From JBCBSK01 sp965250105 (GTDB lineage: Bacteria > Pseudomonadota > Alphaproteobacteria > Rhizobiales > Tepidamorphaceae), in contig OZ252290.1 in the NCBI GenBank assembly GCA_965250105.1, forward strand, positions 1,240,001 to 1,304,000: a DNA stretch of 64,000 nt. The letters run 5' to 3'. Shown one piece after another: positions 1-8,488 of the stretch. Within the stretch, counting starts at the first letter, position 1. Each line of letters starts with the position of its first letter. The notes under the pieces are model-generated. The model was not told where the DNA came from. It did no database searches and saw only the letters and a program-made list of their open reading frames with translations. The position numbers were made by a program, and so were the translations under genes.

Positions 1-579
1 GTGCGGGCTGTCGCCGATCATCGCCACCTGCCCGGCCGAGATGCCGACATGGGCGGCGAAGGCGGTGATCTGGCCGGCCTCGGGCTTGGCGCCATGGCCT
101 GAATCATAGCCGACGATCATATCGAGATAGGGCGACAGGCCGAGGCTGTCGCCCTGTTCGCGCGCATTGGCCTCGGCATCATTGGTGGCGATGCCGCAGG
201 CGAGACCGCCGGCCTTCAGCGTGGCCAGCACCCGGCGCGGCACGCCGATCGGCGACAGGCTCCCGCGCGCCGCGATCCGCAGGGCCTGATCGACCTCGGC
301 ATAGAATGCCGGCCCGGCCACGACCCCGAGCCGGGCCGCCCAGGCCTCGGCGAAATCGGCCACCGTGCCGGCGATGACGACCGACTGGTTGGCGAAGGCG
401 CCGGTCGCGAGATCGATCATGCTGATCTCGGCGAGATCGGCGGCGAGACCGGCATCGCCCTTGGCATAGTCGCCGATCACCTGGATGAGCGCCGGGCCCC
501 AGGTCTTCTCGAAACTGATCAGCGTGCCGTCCTTGTCGAACAGGACGCCCCGGATCGCCGACAGGCGCGCGGGCGGCAT
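1..579 (-). CDS. HAD-family phosphatase (phosphoglycolate phosphatase-like), C-terminus cut by window edge
   Basis: The minus-strand frame is open from ATG at 579 to base 1, giving 193 codons with no stop, so the C-terminus lies outside the window. HAD motif I is clear near residue 14 (FDKDGTL, nucleophile Asp and acid/base Asp). A motif II-like segment (CGIATNDAEA) lies near residue 150, and motif IV starts at the edge (VAMIGDSPH). The insert between them suits the helical cap of the phosphoglycolate/pyrophosphate phosphatase branch. The next gene upstream, an amidase, ends 18 bases before it on the same strand, so co-transcription is likely. Substrate cannot be told from sequence. Confidence 0.88.
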   Translation of the reverse strand, partial: MPPARLSAIRGVLFDKDGTLISFEKTWGPALIQVIGDYAKGDAGLAADLAEISMIDLATGAFANQSVVIAGTVADFAEAWAARLGVVAGPAFYAEVDQALRIAARGSLSPIGVPRRVLATLKAGGLACGIATNDAEANAREQGDSLGLSPYLDMIVGYDSGHGAKPEAGQITAFAAHVGISAGQVAMIGDSPH

Positions 580-597
580 ATCAGACCTCCCGCCGCA

Positions 598-2019
598 TCA
601 TGCGGCATGCGTAACGCGCGGATCGATCGGCGTGATCGCGCCGAGACCGAGAACGCGTTCGAGATGGGCGGCGGCGCGGATCGCCTGGGCATCGGCGCGC
701 GCATCGGCCACCACCTGAATGCCGACCGGCAGCCCGCTTTCGGTGAAGCCCGCCGGCAGCGCCACGCTCGGACAGGCGACGACGGTGATCGCATAGGCGA
801 TCGCCAGCCAGTGCACGTAGTTGTCGAAGGCGACGCCATTGCAGCTTTCGACATAGCGCTGTTCGACCGGATAGGGCGGCACAACGGTGGCCGGCGTCAG
901 CAGGATGTCATAGGTCTCGAAGAAGGCGCGGCGACGGGCGCACAATTCGGCGCGATGGCGCTCGGCGCGCGCGATGTCGTCGCATGACAGCGCCAGGCCC
1001 TGTTCCACGTTCCAGACGATTTCGGGCTTCAGCGTGTCGCGATGCTCATCCAGCAGCGGCGCGAGATTGGTGGCGAAGGCGACGGCGCGGAGCGTGTTGA
1101 AACACTCATGCACGCCGGACAGGTCGGGCGCCGCTTCCTCGACCTGGAAGCCCGCGGCGGCGAGCGCGTCCGCCGCCGACCGTACGATCGCGGCGACCTC
1201 GGGATCGACCGGCGTGATGCCGAGATCGGGGCTGAAGGCGATGCGGGCGGGGCGCTCGGCACTATGGGCCGCCGCCAGATAGCTGGTGCCGTCGGCCGGC
1301 AGCGAGATCGGGTCGGCGGGATGTTCTCCGATCATGGCATCGAGAAACAGCGCCAGATCGGCGACATTGCGCGCCATCGGCCCGTCGACGCCGAGGAGAT
1401 CGTCCACCAGGCCGCCCGGCGTATGCGCGACCCGCCCCGGCGAGGGCCGCATGCCGACGACGCCGCAAAAGCTGGCCGGATTACGCAAGGATCCGCCCAT
1501 GTCCGAGCCATGCGCCAGCCAGGCCGTGCCGGTGGCCAGCGCCACCGCCGCCCCGCCCGACGACCCGGCCGCCGACAGCTTGGTGTCCCATGGATTGCGA
1601 GTGACGCCGAACACGTCGTTGAAAGTGTTGGCGCCGGCGCCGAATTCGGGCGTGTTGGACTTGGCATAGACGACACCGCCCGAGGCCTCGATCCGGTCGA
1701 CCAGGATGTCGGAGATCTCCGGCACGTTGTCGGCATGGACCCGCGAGCCATGGGTGGCGCGCACGCCGGCGACATCGGCGAGGTCCTTGATCGCCACCGG
1801 CAGGCCGAAGAGCGGCGCCGAAAACCCGCCGGACCCGGCCGCCTCGGCCACCGCTGCCCGCGCCCGCTCGACACACAGCGTCGGCAGGGCGTTGACCGCC
1901 CCGTCGACCTCCGCGATCCGGTCTTCGAGCGCGGTCAGGAGATCGGCCGGCTGGATCTCCCGGTTCTCCAGCAGGTCGACCAGGTCGCAGGCGGATTTGG
2001 CAATCAGGCTATCGGACAT
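598..2019 (-). CDS. Amidase-signature family amidohydrolase
   Basis: 473 aa, full length for the amidase-signature family. The Ser-cisSer-Lys triad is visible: Lys78 in PVAIKDL, cis-Ser153 in the glycine/serine loop AAGSSGGAA, and nucleophile Ser177 in DMGGSLRNP. The 75- and 24-residue spacings match GatA and peptide amidase. It hydrolyses a C-N amide bond, but the substrate is not identifiable. It is not GatA by context, because gatB and gatC are absent and the protein lacks the tRNA-dependent operon. The gene lies just upstream of a HAD phosphatase on the same strand, so both may belong to a small catabolic operon. Confidence 0.9.
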   Translation of the reverse strand: MSDSLIAKSACDLVDLLENREIQPADLLTALEDRIAEVDGAVNALPTLCVERARAAVAEAAGSGGFSAPLFGLPVAIKDLADVAGVRATHGSRVHADNVPEISDILVDRIEASGGVVYAKSNTPEFGAGANTFNDVFGVTRNPWDTKLSAAGSSGGAAVALATGTAWLAHGSDMGGSLRNPASFCGVVGMRPSPGRVAHTPGGLVDDLLGVDGPMARNVADLALFLDAMIGEHPADPISLPADGTSYLAAAHSAERPARIAFSPDLGITPVDPEVAAIVRSAADALAAAGFQVEEAAPDLSGVHECFNTLRAVAFATNLAPLLDEHRDTLKPEIVWNVEQGLALSCDDIARAERHRAELCARRRAFFETYDILLTPATVVPPYPVEQRYVESCNGVAFDNYVHWLAIAYAITVVACPSVALPAGFTESGLPVGIQVVADARADAQAIRAAAHLERVLGLGAITPIDPRVTHAA

Positions 2020-2446
2020 CGGCGCCCCCGTTTCATGTCGCCCGAGCTATGGAACGGGTTGGCCAATCCGTCAATTTGCGCCATCGGGACTCTCATGTCC
2101 GCATGCGCTTGGCCGGGCCAGCAAAGAGGCGACTCGCCCGCGCGCGTCATATCGCGGCGCAGCAAACAACGCTCCGTTTGAGTGAAATAAGCGGACCAGA
2201 CCGCGCGGCTCGCAAGGTTTCACGGTTCGGACGACGGTTTCACGCAAGTTCACGTCGCCTGCCCGCCCGGCGGGATCACGGATGCTTACGGTCGCGCAAT
2301 AGTTTTCACTTAGGATCGGGCGCCGTAAAGCTGCCGCAAAGTGGCGGGCAAACTTTCATAAGGGAATTGACGCAAGTCATCCCACGGAGCACCATGTTCC
2401 GATCCTGTTCAGGGAGGGCGTTTGTCGCGTCCGAAGGAGTATCCCG
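2020..2446. other. Intergenic region upstream of amidase and of a small ORF
   Basis: This 427-base stretch has no supported gene. It should hold the promoter of the minus-strand amidase and, at its right end, the leader of the small plus-strand ORF at 2447. Open frames here lack codon structure and a convincing ribosome binding site. I saw no RNA gene or strong hairpin. Confidence 0.5.
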
Positions 2447-2635
2447 ATGAGGAATGATCAGGCCGATCCCAGCACGATGATCATGTCGGCCGAACTGGAA
2501 ACCCGTTACAAGTCCGTCGGCATGCGGGCGGTGGCCGCCGCCGCGCCCTATTGTGCCGGCAATACGCGCAACGCGGCGTCCTCCGCGCCGCGCGAGCGCG
2601 ACGAGCACGATTTCGGCCCGCTCGGCGCCGACTGA
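2447..2635 (+). CDS. Candidate small protein of unknown function
   Basis: 62 aa. The main support is a strong Shine-Dalgarno sequence (AAGGAG at 2434-2439) seven bases before the ATG, in a region where no other gene explains it. The protein starts MRNDQADP, is hydrophilic with an alanine-rich middle and one Cys, and ends in an acidic tail. It has no signal peptide, membrane segment or known domain. It is isolated between two minus-strand genes. It could be a genuine small protein or a chance ORF behind a chance SD; I lean slightly to genuine. Confidence 0.4.
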   Translation: MRNDQADPSTMIMSAELETRYKSVGMRAVAAAAPYCAGNTRNAASSAPRERDEHDFGPLGAD

Positions 2636-2923
2636 GATCGTGCCGACCCGGGTCGCCTGAACCCGGGTCGCGCAAGAGAGAGCGACGGCCGGTTCATCCC
2701 GAGATCGGGTTGGACCGAGATGTTCGCGCACGCATGGCCGATCACGCGCGTGGGTAACGATAGCGCGCGGAGTGACGCGGGCCGAGCACGTCGGTTCAGC
2801 GGCAGCAGCGCCTACCTGAACGCGCCGCCAACCTTAGTGACGGTGCCCGCGTGACGATCCTGAGCGCGACGATCACATAACTCAGATCAGATAGCCGAGA
2901 TCGAATAGCTCGGATCAACCAAC

Positions 2924-3796
2924 TCATGATCCGACGAAATCGCCGGGCGTCACCCTGACGGTGCCCGATCGCGTCGGCGCCATGATCGTCTGGCCCCTCA
3001 GGGACAGATTGCCGCTGATCGTGTCGCCGAGCCCGACCCGGCCGATGACCCTCGGATCGCCGCCGCAAAACGACAGCGCGGTCAATTGCGTGCGCGCCTG
3101 GTTCGGCACCACGAGATCGGTCACCCCGTCGCCATCGATATCGAGCGAGGCGGAAAGGTCGAGCGCCCGCGCGCCGATGGCGTGGTTGGAATAGCCGCTG
3201 CGGCGCGCTTCCCGCACCAGGCCCCGGCGGCGCAATTCATAGAGTTCCAGAATGCCGCCGATATGCGGCGTCTTGATGATGGCGATCTCGGGCCGGCCGT
3301 CACCATCGTAGTCGGCGATGCCGGCGGGGTTCAGCCAGCGATTGGTGCGCCCGATCGGCCGCGTCTCGGCGATGATTTCGAGGCCGTTGTCGGTGATGTC
3401 GGCGATCGCCAGCGCCGCGCCGGCGTCGCGATAGGCGCGGATCAGCACCGCTTCGGCGCCACCATCGCCGTCGAGATCGGCGAGCCGTGGCGTGATGTCC
3501 TCGAAAACGGATGCCTCGGGCAGGATCAGAACATGCTCGCCGCCCCGGGCGTCCGCGACCCAGAGCCCGCCGGCCTCGACCCCATCCCCCAGAACCGCAT
3601 GGGCATAGCGCGTCGTCGGCGCGATATAGCGCGCGGCCACGATGCCGGACCCGCCGGCCCGCGCCGTTTCGCCATCGGGCAGCGGCGTCATGTCCTGGGC
3701 CGCGCCCGGCCCGGACCACAGAGCCAGGATCAAGCCGGCGGCGAGCGCGCGCAGCGACCTGCCGGGCAGGTGGCGCTCAGACATGCTGGCCGCCAT
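2924..3796 (-). CDS. Secreted FG-GAP/VCBS-repeat protein
   Basis: 290 aa with an N-terminal signal peptide (hydrophobic core LRALAAGLILALW, cleavage expected after GPGAAQ). Three or more FG-GAP/VCBS blades carry calcium-loop motifs: DLDGDGGAEAVLI, DYDGDGRPEIAII and DIDGDGVTDLVVP. The predicted fold is a partial beta-propeller in the periplasm or outside the cell, and the ligand is unknown. ATG 3796 has GGAG ten bases upstream; an ATG at 3784 is also possible. Either start overlaps the end of the upstream SDR gene (stop 3777), which suggests translational coupling. No enzymatic residues are evident. Confidence 0.82.
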   Translation of the reverse strand: MAASMSERHLPGRSLRALAAGLILALWSGPGAAQDMTPLPDGETARAGGSGIVAARYIAPTTRYAHAVLGDGVEAGGLWVADARGGEHVLILPEASVFEDITPRLADLDGDGGAEAVLIRAYRDAGAALAIADITDNGLEIIAETRPIGRTNRWLNPAGIADYDGDGRPEIAIIKTPHIGGILELYELRRRGLVREARRSGYSNHAIGARALDLSASLDIDGDGVTDLVVPNQARTQLTALSFCGGDPRVIGRVGLGDTISGNLSLRGQTIMAPTRSGTVRVTPGDFVGS

Positions 3797-4523
3797 TGAT
3801 ATGGATCTCCGCCCCGTTCAGATAGGAGCCGGTATCGGTGCACAGGACATGGATGATATTGGCCACTTCCTCGGGCGTGCCGAGGCGGCGCAGCGGGATC
3901 TGCTCGACGATCTTCTCGGTACCGGGCGACAGGATCGAGGTGTCGATCTCGCCGGGCGCGATGGCGTTGACGCGAACGCCGAGCGGGCCGAAATCATGCG
4001 CCATCTCCCGCGTCAGCCCGGCCAAAGCCGCCTTCGAGGTGGCATAGGCCGATCCGGCGAAGGGATGCACCCGGCTGCCGGCGATCGAGGTGACGTTGAC
4101 CACCGCTCCGCGCGCCTTGGCCAGTTCGAAGACCAGCCCCTTGGCCAGCATGATCGGGGCGAAGAAATTGACGCGGAAGACCTTTTCCCAGTCGGCCATG
4201 TCCATGTCGAGCGCGCCCATGCGCGCGCCGTTCTCCTGTTTCGGCGAGATCGCGGCATTGTTGATCAGCGCGTCGAGCCGCGAGCCGTTCGCCTTTAGGC
4301 GCTTCTTCATCTCGGCGATCGCGGCGGAGGTGTTGTCGGGGTCGGCGAGATCGACCTGGATGTGATCCTCCTCGCCGGCCGGCCAGGGGCAGTTTTCCGG
4401 AAAGGCGTGCCGGGAACAGGTGATGACCCGCCAATTGTCCTGTTCGAAGCGGCGCACCGTGGCATGGCCGATGCCCCGGCTGGCGCCGGTCAGAATGAGC
4501 GTGCGCCGGGTCTCGTCCGTCAT
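3777..4523 (-). CDS. SDR-family NAD(P)-dependent oxidoreductase
   Basis: 248 aa, classical short-chain dehydrogenase. It has the cofactor motif TGASRGIG near residue 11, NNAA in the structural motif, a Ser in NVTSIAGS, and YATSK for the catalytic Tyr and Lys. The frame is open to 4577, but ATG 4523 is chosen because AGGGAG lies six bases upstream and the protein then begins MTDETRRTLILTG, normal for the family. It follows pdxH by 19 bases on the same strand and overlaps the FG-GAP gene. Arg/Ser after the glycine motif suggests NADP use. Substrate unknown. Confidence 0.9.
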   Translation of the reverse strand: MTDETRRTLILTGASRGIGHATVRRFEQDNWRVITCSRHAFPENCPWPAGEEDHIQVDLADPDNTSAAIAEMKKRLKANGSRLDALINNAAISPKQENGARMGALDMDMADWEKVFRVNFFAPIMLAKGLVFELAKARGAVVNVTSIAGSRVHPFAGSAYATSKAALAGLTREMAHDFGPLGVRVNAIAPGEIDTSILSPGTEKIVEQIPLRRLGTPEEVANIIHVLCTDTGSYLNGAEIHINGGQHV

Positions 4524-4542
4524 CGCCGTCTCCCTCTTGTCG

Positions 4543-5181
4543 TCACGGATAAAGCCGCTCCTTGTGCCAGGCGCCATCCGGCGTCTGCCGCGTGAACCTT
4601 ATCCGGTCATGTAGTCGGAATGTCCGGTCATGCCAGAATTCGATTTCCGATGGCACGAGGCGGAAGCCCGTCCAGTGCGGCGGGCGCGGGATCGTGCCGA
4701 CCGCATGTTTCGCCGTCACCGTGGCGACGGCCTTTTCGAGCGCGAACCGGCTTTCGAGCGGCCGCGACTGGCGCGAGGCCCAGGCGCCGATCTGGCTGCC
4801 GCGCGGGCGCGAGGCGAAATAGGCGTCGGCCTCTGCGTCGTCGACCGGCGTCACCGCGCCGCGCACGCGGACCTGCCGGCGCAGCGACTTCCAGTGAAAA
4901 CACAAGGCCGCCTTGCCCGAAGCGAGCAGTTCGCCGCCTTTCGCGCTTTCGGTATTGGTATAGAAAACGAATCCCGTAGCATCGGCCCCCTTGAGCAGCA
5001 CCATGCGGACATTCGGCATGCCATCGGCATCGACGGTCGCCAGCGCCATCGCGGTCGGGTCGTTGACCTCGCTGTCGGCCGCTTTCGCCATCCAGGTCTC
5101 GAACAGGCGGAATGGATCGCCGGCTTCGGTGAAATCGGCCGCGTCAGGTTTTGTTAACCCTGCTTCGGTTTCATCGGACAT
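4543..5181 (-). CDS. pdxH: Pyridoxamine 5'-phosphate oxidase
   Basis: 212 aa, close to the usual 210-220. It uses FMN and oxygen to turn pyridoxine or pyridoxamine 5'-phosphate into pyridoxal phosphate, the last step of vitamin B6 synthesis and salvage. Family landmarks are VRMVLLKG and FVFYTNTESAKG (FMN binding), RQVRVRGAV, SRPRGSQIGAWAS and the C-terminal WTGFRLVPSEIEFW with RLHDR. It is divergent from a surface-antigen lipoprotein gene 52 bases away, an arrangement often seen in alphaproteobacteria. It is probably the first gene of a pdxH-SDR-FG-GAP transcript. Confidence 0.95.
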   Translation of the reverse strand: MSDETEAGLTKPDAADFTEAGDPFRLFETWMAKAADSEVNDPTAMALATVDADGMPNVRMVLLKGADATGFVFYTNTESAKGGELLASGKAALCFHWKSLRRQVRVRGAVTPVDDAEADAYFASRPRGSQIGAWASRQSRPLESRFALEKAVATVTAKHAVGTIPRPPHWTGFRLVPSEIEFWHDRTFRLHDRIRFTRQTPDGAWHKERLYP

Positions 5182-5233
5182 GGTGACATCTATCCATCAG
5201 AGGGGCCGCCCGCTGCGGGCGGTGGGGTAAAGC

Positions 5234-5842
5234 GTGTCGAAATCGCGATCGATCGCGGGTCATCATCATGGCCCGAGGCTTGTGACATATCCTATCGCGC
5301 GGTCGCAGGCGAGCCATGCGCGGCGTCCCATTGCGTGGCGCGCATCGCGATCGCGGCACGGCATCCTGGGCGCGCTCGGCGCGCTCGCGCTCGCCGGATG
5401 TTCCTGGCCAATGGGCGACGACCTCGTCACCGGCTCGATCGCGACCGCCGACGAACCGGCGATCGTCGCGCCGGCGCTGCAATCCTTCGTCTCGCAGACA
5501 TCCTGGCCGACGCTCGAAGCAGCACTGGTGTCGGCCATCGTCGATGGCGAGGACGGGGTGCGCGTGCCCTGGAAGAACGCCGCGACCGGCGAGCACGGCA
5601 CGGTGACCCCGCTGACGCCACAGCCCGATAGGGCGGATGCCGGCGATACGGCCTGCCGCACGATCGCGGTGACCGCCGCCAAGGCGAGCGCGGCCGACGA
5701 AATGCTCGGCGAGGCCTGCGCGCTGGCGCCCCGGCGCTGGGTGTTCGAGCCGCTGGCAGCGCCCGACGCGGGAGACGATCCGGCAGCGGTTGATCCGCTA
5801 CCAGACGCAACCTCGACAAACGCACCGGCGTCAGCGGGCTGA
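5234..5842 (+). CDS. RT0821/Lpp0805-type surface-antigen lipoprotein
   Basis: 202 aa. A hydrophobic stretch ending in a lipobox (LALAGC, Cys about residue 56) predicts a lipoprotein. The N-terminal extension before it is long, so a later start is possible. The mature part has the C-terminal surface-antigen pattern: VPWKNAATGEHGTVTP, then a CRTIAVTA segment, then an ACA...RRWVF end, resembling the 17-kDa antigen C-terminal domain. It lies divergent from pdxH, a common alphaproteobacterial pairing. The tail after residue 180 is low-complexity. Function unknown; probably anchored in the outer membrane. Confidence 0.72.
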   Translation: MSKSRSIAGHHHGPRLVTYPIARSQASHARRPIAWRASRSRHGILGALGALALAGCSWPMGDDLVTGSIATADEPAIVAPALQSFVSQTSWPTLEAALVSAIVDGEDGVRVPWKNAATGEHGTVTPLTPQPDRADAGDTACRTIAVTAAKASAADEMLGEACALAPRRWVFEPLAAPDAGDDPAAVDPLPDATSTNAPASAG

Positions 5843-5858
5843 GATCCGCGCTCAGCCC
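5836..5858. terminator. Bidirectional hairpin spanning two convergent stop codons
   Basis: A perfect 8-bp inverted repeat (GGGCTGAG / CTCAGCCC, 7-base loop) contains the stop codon of the plus-strand lipoprotein (5840-5842) and the stop codon of the minus-strand TRAP binding protein (5852-5854). There is no clear U-tract. Confidence 0.55.
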
Positions 5859-6940
5859 TGCCGCGCCTGCAGATAGCCGAGCTTACCGACCTCGGCCCAC
5901 ATCCTCTGGGCACCCTGTGCCGTGCGGTAGGAACGGAGCGCCGTCGCGAAGCCCGCGTCCTCGCCGGCGATGTTGTCGAGCACATCGATCGCTTCGAGGC
6001 GCGCGGCATCGAGAACGTCCTGGGGAAAACGCTTCAGCACCACGCCATGATCGTCGATCAGCTGGCGCAGCGCCAGGGCGTTGAACCAGTCCGCCTCGGC
6101 GACGGCGAACGCATTCTCGGCCGCCGCCGCATGGTCGAGGATCGCCGCCAGATCGGGAGGCAGCGCGTCGAGCGCCTGGCGCGAGACGATCAGTTCGCCG
6201 GTGCCGTTCGGCTCGTGAAAGCCCGGCCAGTAGTAATTGGGCGCGACCTGCCAGAAGCCCTGCGCCTGATCGCTCCACGGGCCGAGGAATTCCGCGCCGT
6301 CGATCAGGCCTGAATCGAGGGCCGAGAAGATCTCGCCCGGTGGCAGCGACACCGGCGTCGCGCCAAGCCGGCGGACGATCTCGCCACCGATCCCCGGCAT
6401 GCGGATGTTCAGCCCCTTGAGATCGTCGAGCGTCGTGATCTCGTCGCGATACCAGCCACCCATCTGCATGCCGGTATTGCCGGCCATGAAGGGTTTCAGG
6501 CCGAAATCGCCGTAGAGCTGGTCCCAGATCTCCTGGCCGCCGCCCTGGGTGATCCAGCTCGCATGTTCCGGCGCGGTCATGCCGAAGGGGATCGCGGTGA
6601 AGAACACCGCCGCGCGGATCTTGCCCTGCCAGAAGAAGGAGGCCGTATGCGCCGCCTCGGCGACGCCATCGCGCACCGCGTCGAAGACGCCGAGTGCCGG
6701 CACCAGCGCCCCGGCCGGATGGACCTCGATCTCGAAGCGCCCCTCGCTCATCCGTGCCACCCGGTCGGCCAGCCGCTGGGCCGTGACGCCGGGGCCGGGC
6801 AGGTTCTTCGGCCAACTCGTCGCCATGGCCCAGCGGACCCGGCCTTGCGCCAGCGCCGGTTTGGACAAGAGCGTCGCGGCGGCGGCCATCCCGCCGCCCG
6901 CCAGGATGCGCCGCCGGGTCGGGTTGGTCAGCCGGGTCAT
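5852..6940 (-). CDS. TRAP transporter substrate-binding protein, TakP/DctP-like, orphan in thiamine operon
   Basis: 362 aa. The twin-arginine-type leader (TRRRILAGG, then an Ala-rich core ending KPALAQ) predicts periplasmic export. The body matches DctP-family solute binders, especially the TakP 2-oxoacid branch: WAMATSWPKNLPGPG, GALVPALGVFDAV, and the ligand-region NTGMQMGGWYRDE. ATG 6940 overlaps the thiD stop codon (ATGA) and has AAGGAGG seven bases upstream, so it is translationally coupled to thiD. No DctQ or DctM membrane subunits lie in the window. Family knowledge says 2-oxoacid or carboxylate binding; its place in a riboswitch-controlled thiamine salvage operon suggests a thiamine-related ligand instead, which is inference. 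Confidence 0.88.
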   Translation of the reverse strand: MTRLTNPTRRRILAGGGMAAAATLLSKPALAQGRVRWAMATSWPKNLPGPGVTAQRLADRVARMSEGRFEIEVHPAGALVPALGVFDAVRDGVAEAAHTASFFWQGKIRAAVFFTAIPFGMTAPEHASWITQGGGQEIWDQLYGDFGLKPFMAGNTGMQMGGWYRDEITTLDDLKGLNIRMPGIGGEIVRRLGATPVSLPPGEIFSALDSGLIDGAEFLGPWSDQAQGFWQVAPNYYWPGFHEPNGTGELIVSRQALDALPPDLAAILDHAAAAENAFAVAEADWFNALALRQLIDDHGVVLKRFPQDVLDAARLEAIDVLDNIAGEDAGFATALRSYRTAQGAQRMWAEVGKLGYLQARQG

Positions 6941-7764
6941 TCCGCCGCCTCCTTGGCGGCGAGGGCCGGCCACAGCGCGTGGAAATGATGCACCGGGCCG
7001 TGGCCCTGGCCGATGGTCAGATCGTCGGCGGCGGCCAGTGCCGCGGTCAGATAGGCCTTGGCATTGGCCACCGCCTGCGGCAGCGCGGCGCCCTTGGCGC
7101 GCTCGGCGGCGATCGCCGAGGACAGGGTGCAGCCGGTGCCATGGGTGTTTCGGGTCGAGATGCGGCGCGCCGACAGCTGTTCGATGCCGTCGGCCGTCAC
7201 CAGAAGGTCGGTCGCCTCGGCGCCCGACGCATGTCCCGCCTTCATCAGGACCGCGCCCGGCCCGAGCGCCAGAAGCGCCCGGCCCTGTTCGGCCATCTCG
7301 GCCTCGGTTTCGGCGGGCGCCGCCGACAACAACCGCGCGGCCTCGGGCAGGTTCGGCGTGATGATCTCGGCGCGCGGAATAAGCCGGTCGCGCAGCGCAC
7401 CGACCGCGTCGTCGGCGATCAGCGGATCGCCCGACTGGGCCACCATGACGGGATCGAGCACCATGGGCGCGCCGGGCCAGCGGTCGAGCCCGTCAGCCAC
7501 TGCGGCGATGATCTCCGGCGTCGCCAGCATGCCGATCTTCACCGCCTTGATCGCGAGATCGGAAAACACCGCATCGATCTGCTGGCCGACGAAACCGGAC
7601 GGCACCTCATGGACCGCCGTGACGCCGGTCGTGTTCTGCGCCACCAGCGCGGTTATCACGCTGCCGCCATAGACGCCGAGCGCGGAAAAGGTCTTCAGAT
7701 CGGCCTGGATGCCGGCGCCACCGGACGGGTCGGTGCCGGCGATGGTGATGGCGATCGGTGTCAT
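6937..7764 (-). CDS. thiD: Hydroxymethylpyrimidine/phosphomethylpyrimidine kinase
   Basis: 275 aa, usual length for ThiD. It phosphorylates HMP and HMP-phosphate for thiamine synthesis and salvage. Visible motifs are AGTDPSGGAGIQADLKTF at the N-terminus, the ribokinase-fold core MVLDPVMV, and the C-terminal anion-hole/catalytic segment NTHGTGCTLSSA. ATG 7764 is preceded by AAAGGAG five bases upstream; the frame is open further up but this start gives the canonical N-terminus. It is third in the thiM-thiE-thiD-dctP order, 28 bases after thiE and overlapping the TRAP gene by 4 bases. Confidence 0.95.
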   Translation of the reverse strand: MTPIAITIAGTDPSGGAGIQADLKTFSALGVYGGSVITALVAQNTTGVTAVHEVPSGFVGQQIDAVFSDLAIKAVKIGMLATPEIIAAVADGLDRWPGAPMVLDPVMVAQSGDPLIADDAVGALRDRLIPRAEIITPNLPEAARLLSAAPAETEAEMAEQGRALLALGPGAVLMKAGHASGAEATDLLVTADGIEQLSARRISTRNTHGTGCTLSSAIAAERAKGAALPQAVANAKAYLTAALAAADDLTIGQGHGPVHHFHALWPALAAKEAAE

Positions 7765-7792
7765 GATGTCTCCTTTGGGACGATCGACGGCT

Positions 7793-8488
7793 TCAGGGCC
7801 GATGGTCGGCGAATGCCGGGGCGTGATCCACGCCGACGCGGTCGATGATGGCGCGCAAGGCGCGCGCGGCGTCTTCGGGATCCTCGGCGCCGAAGATGGC
7901 CGAGACCACGCAGACGCCATCGGCGCCGGCGGCGACGACACCATCCGCCGTTTCGACGGTGATGCCGGCGATGGCGCAGACCGGCAGGTCCGCGCGCCGG
8001 GCACGCAGGGCAGCGGACAGGCGCCGCAGGCCGTCGAGTCCGACGGGCGGGTCGGGATTGACCTTGGTCGTCGTGGCGAAGACGCCGCCGATCGCCGCAT
8101 AGTCGATCAGATCGACGGGTGCCGCCGCGACATGGACGTCGGTCTTGATCGTCAGGCCGATGATCGCCTTGGGCCCGAGCCGGTCGCGCGCCTCGGCAAC
8201 GGCCATGTCCTCCTGGCCGAGATGGACGCCGTGGGCGCCGCTTGCCCGTGCCACATCGACCCGGTCGTTGATCAGAACCGGGACCGACGATCCGGCGAGC
8301 GCCTCGACGGTGCGGCGCGCCAGATCGGCGAAGGCCGCATTGCCGCCGGTCTTCCAGCGCAGTTGCACAAGCGTCGCCCCGCCGTCCACCGCGGCACGGA
8401 TCGCGGCGACCGCATCGCCGCCGGCGAACGTGTCGACATCGAACAGCGCATAGAGGCGGACATCGACGGCGGACGGATCCGTTCTCAT
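7793..8488 (-). CDS. thiE: Thiamine phosphate synthase
   Basis: 231 aa TIM-barrel enzyme that joins HMP-pyrophosphate and thiazole phosphate to make thiamine phosphate. Family signatures are LVQLRWK at the start of the barrel, VLINDRVDVA, GVHLGQEDM, the TTTK substrate loop and the AIAGI phosphate-binding strand. It overlaps the thiM stop by 4 bases (ATGA at 8485-8488), so it is coupled to thiM. With thiM and thiD it forms a salvage-type set; thiC, thiG and thiO are not in the window. Confidence 0.94.
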   Translation of the reverse strand: MRTDPSAVDVRLYALFDVDTFAGGDAVAAIRAAVDGGATLVQLRWKTGGNAAFADLARRTVEALAGSSVPVLINDRVDVARASGAHGVHLGQEDMAVAEARDRLGPKAIIGLTIKTDVHVAAAPVDLIDYAAIGGVFATTTKVNPDPPVGLDGLRRLSAALRARRADLPVCAIAGITVETADGVVAAGADGVCVVSAIFGAEDPEDAARALRAIIDRVGVDHAPAFADHRP

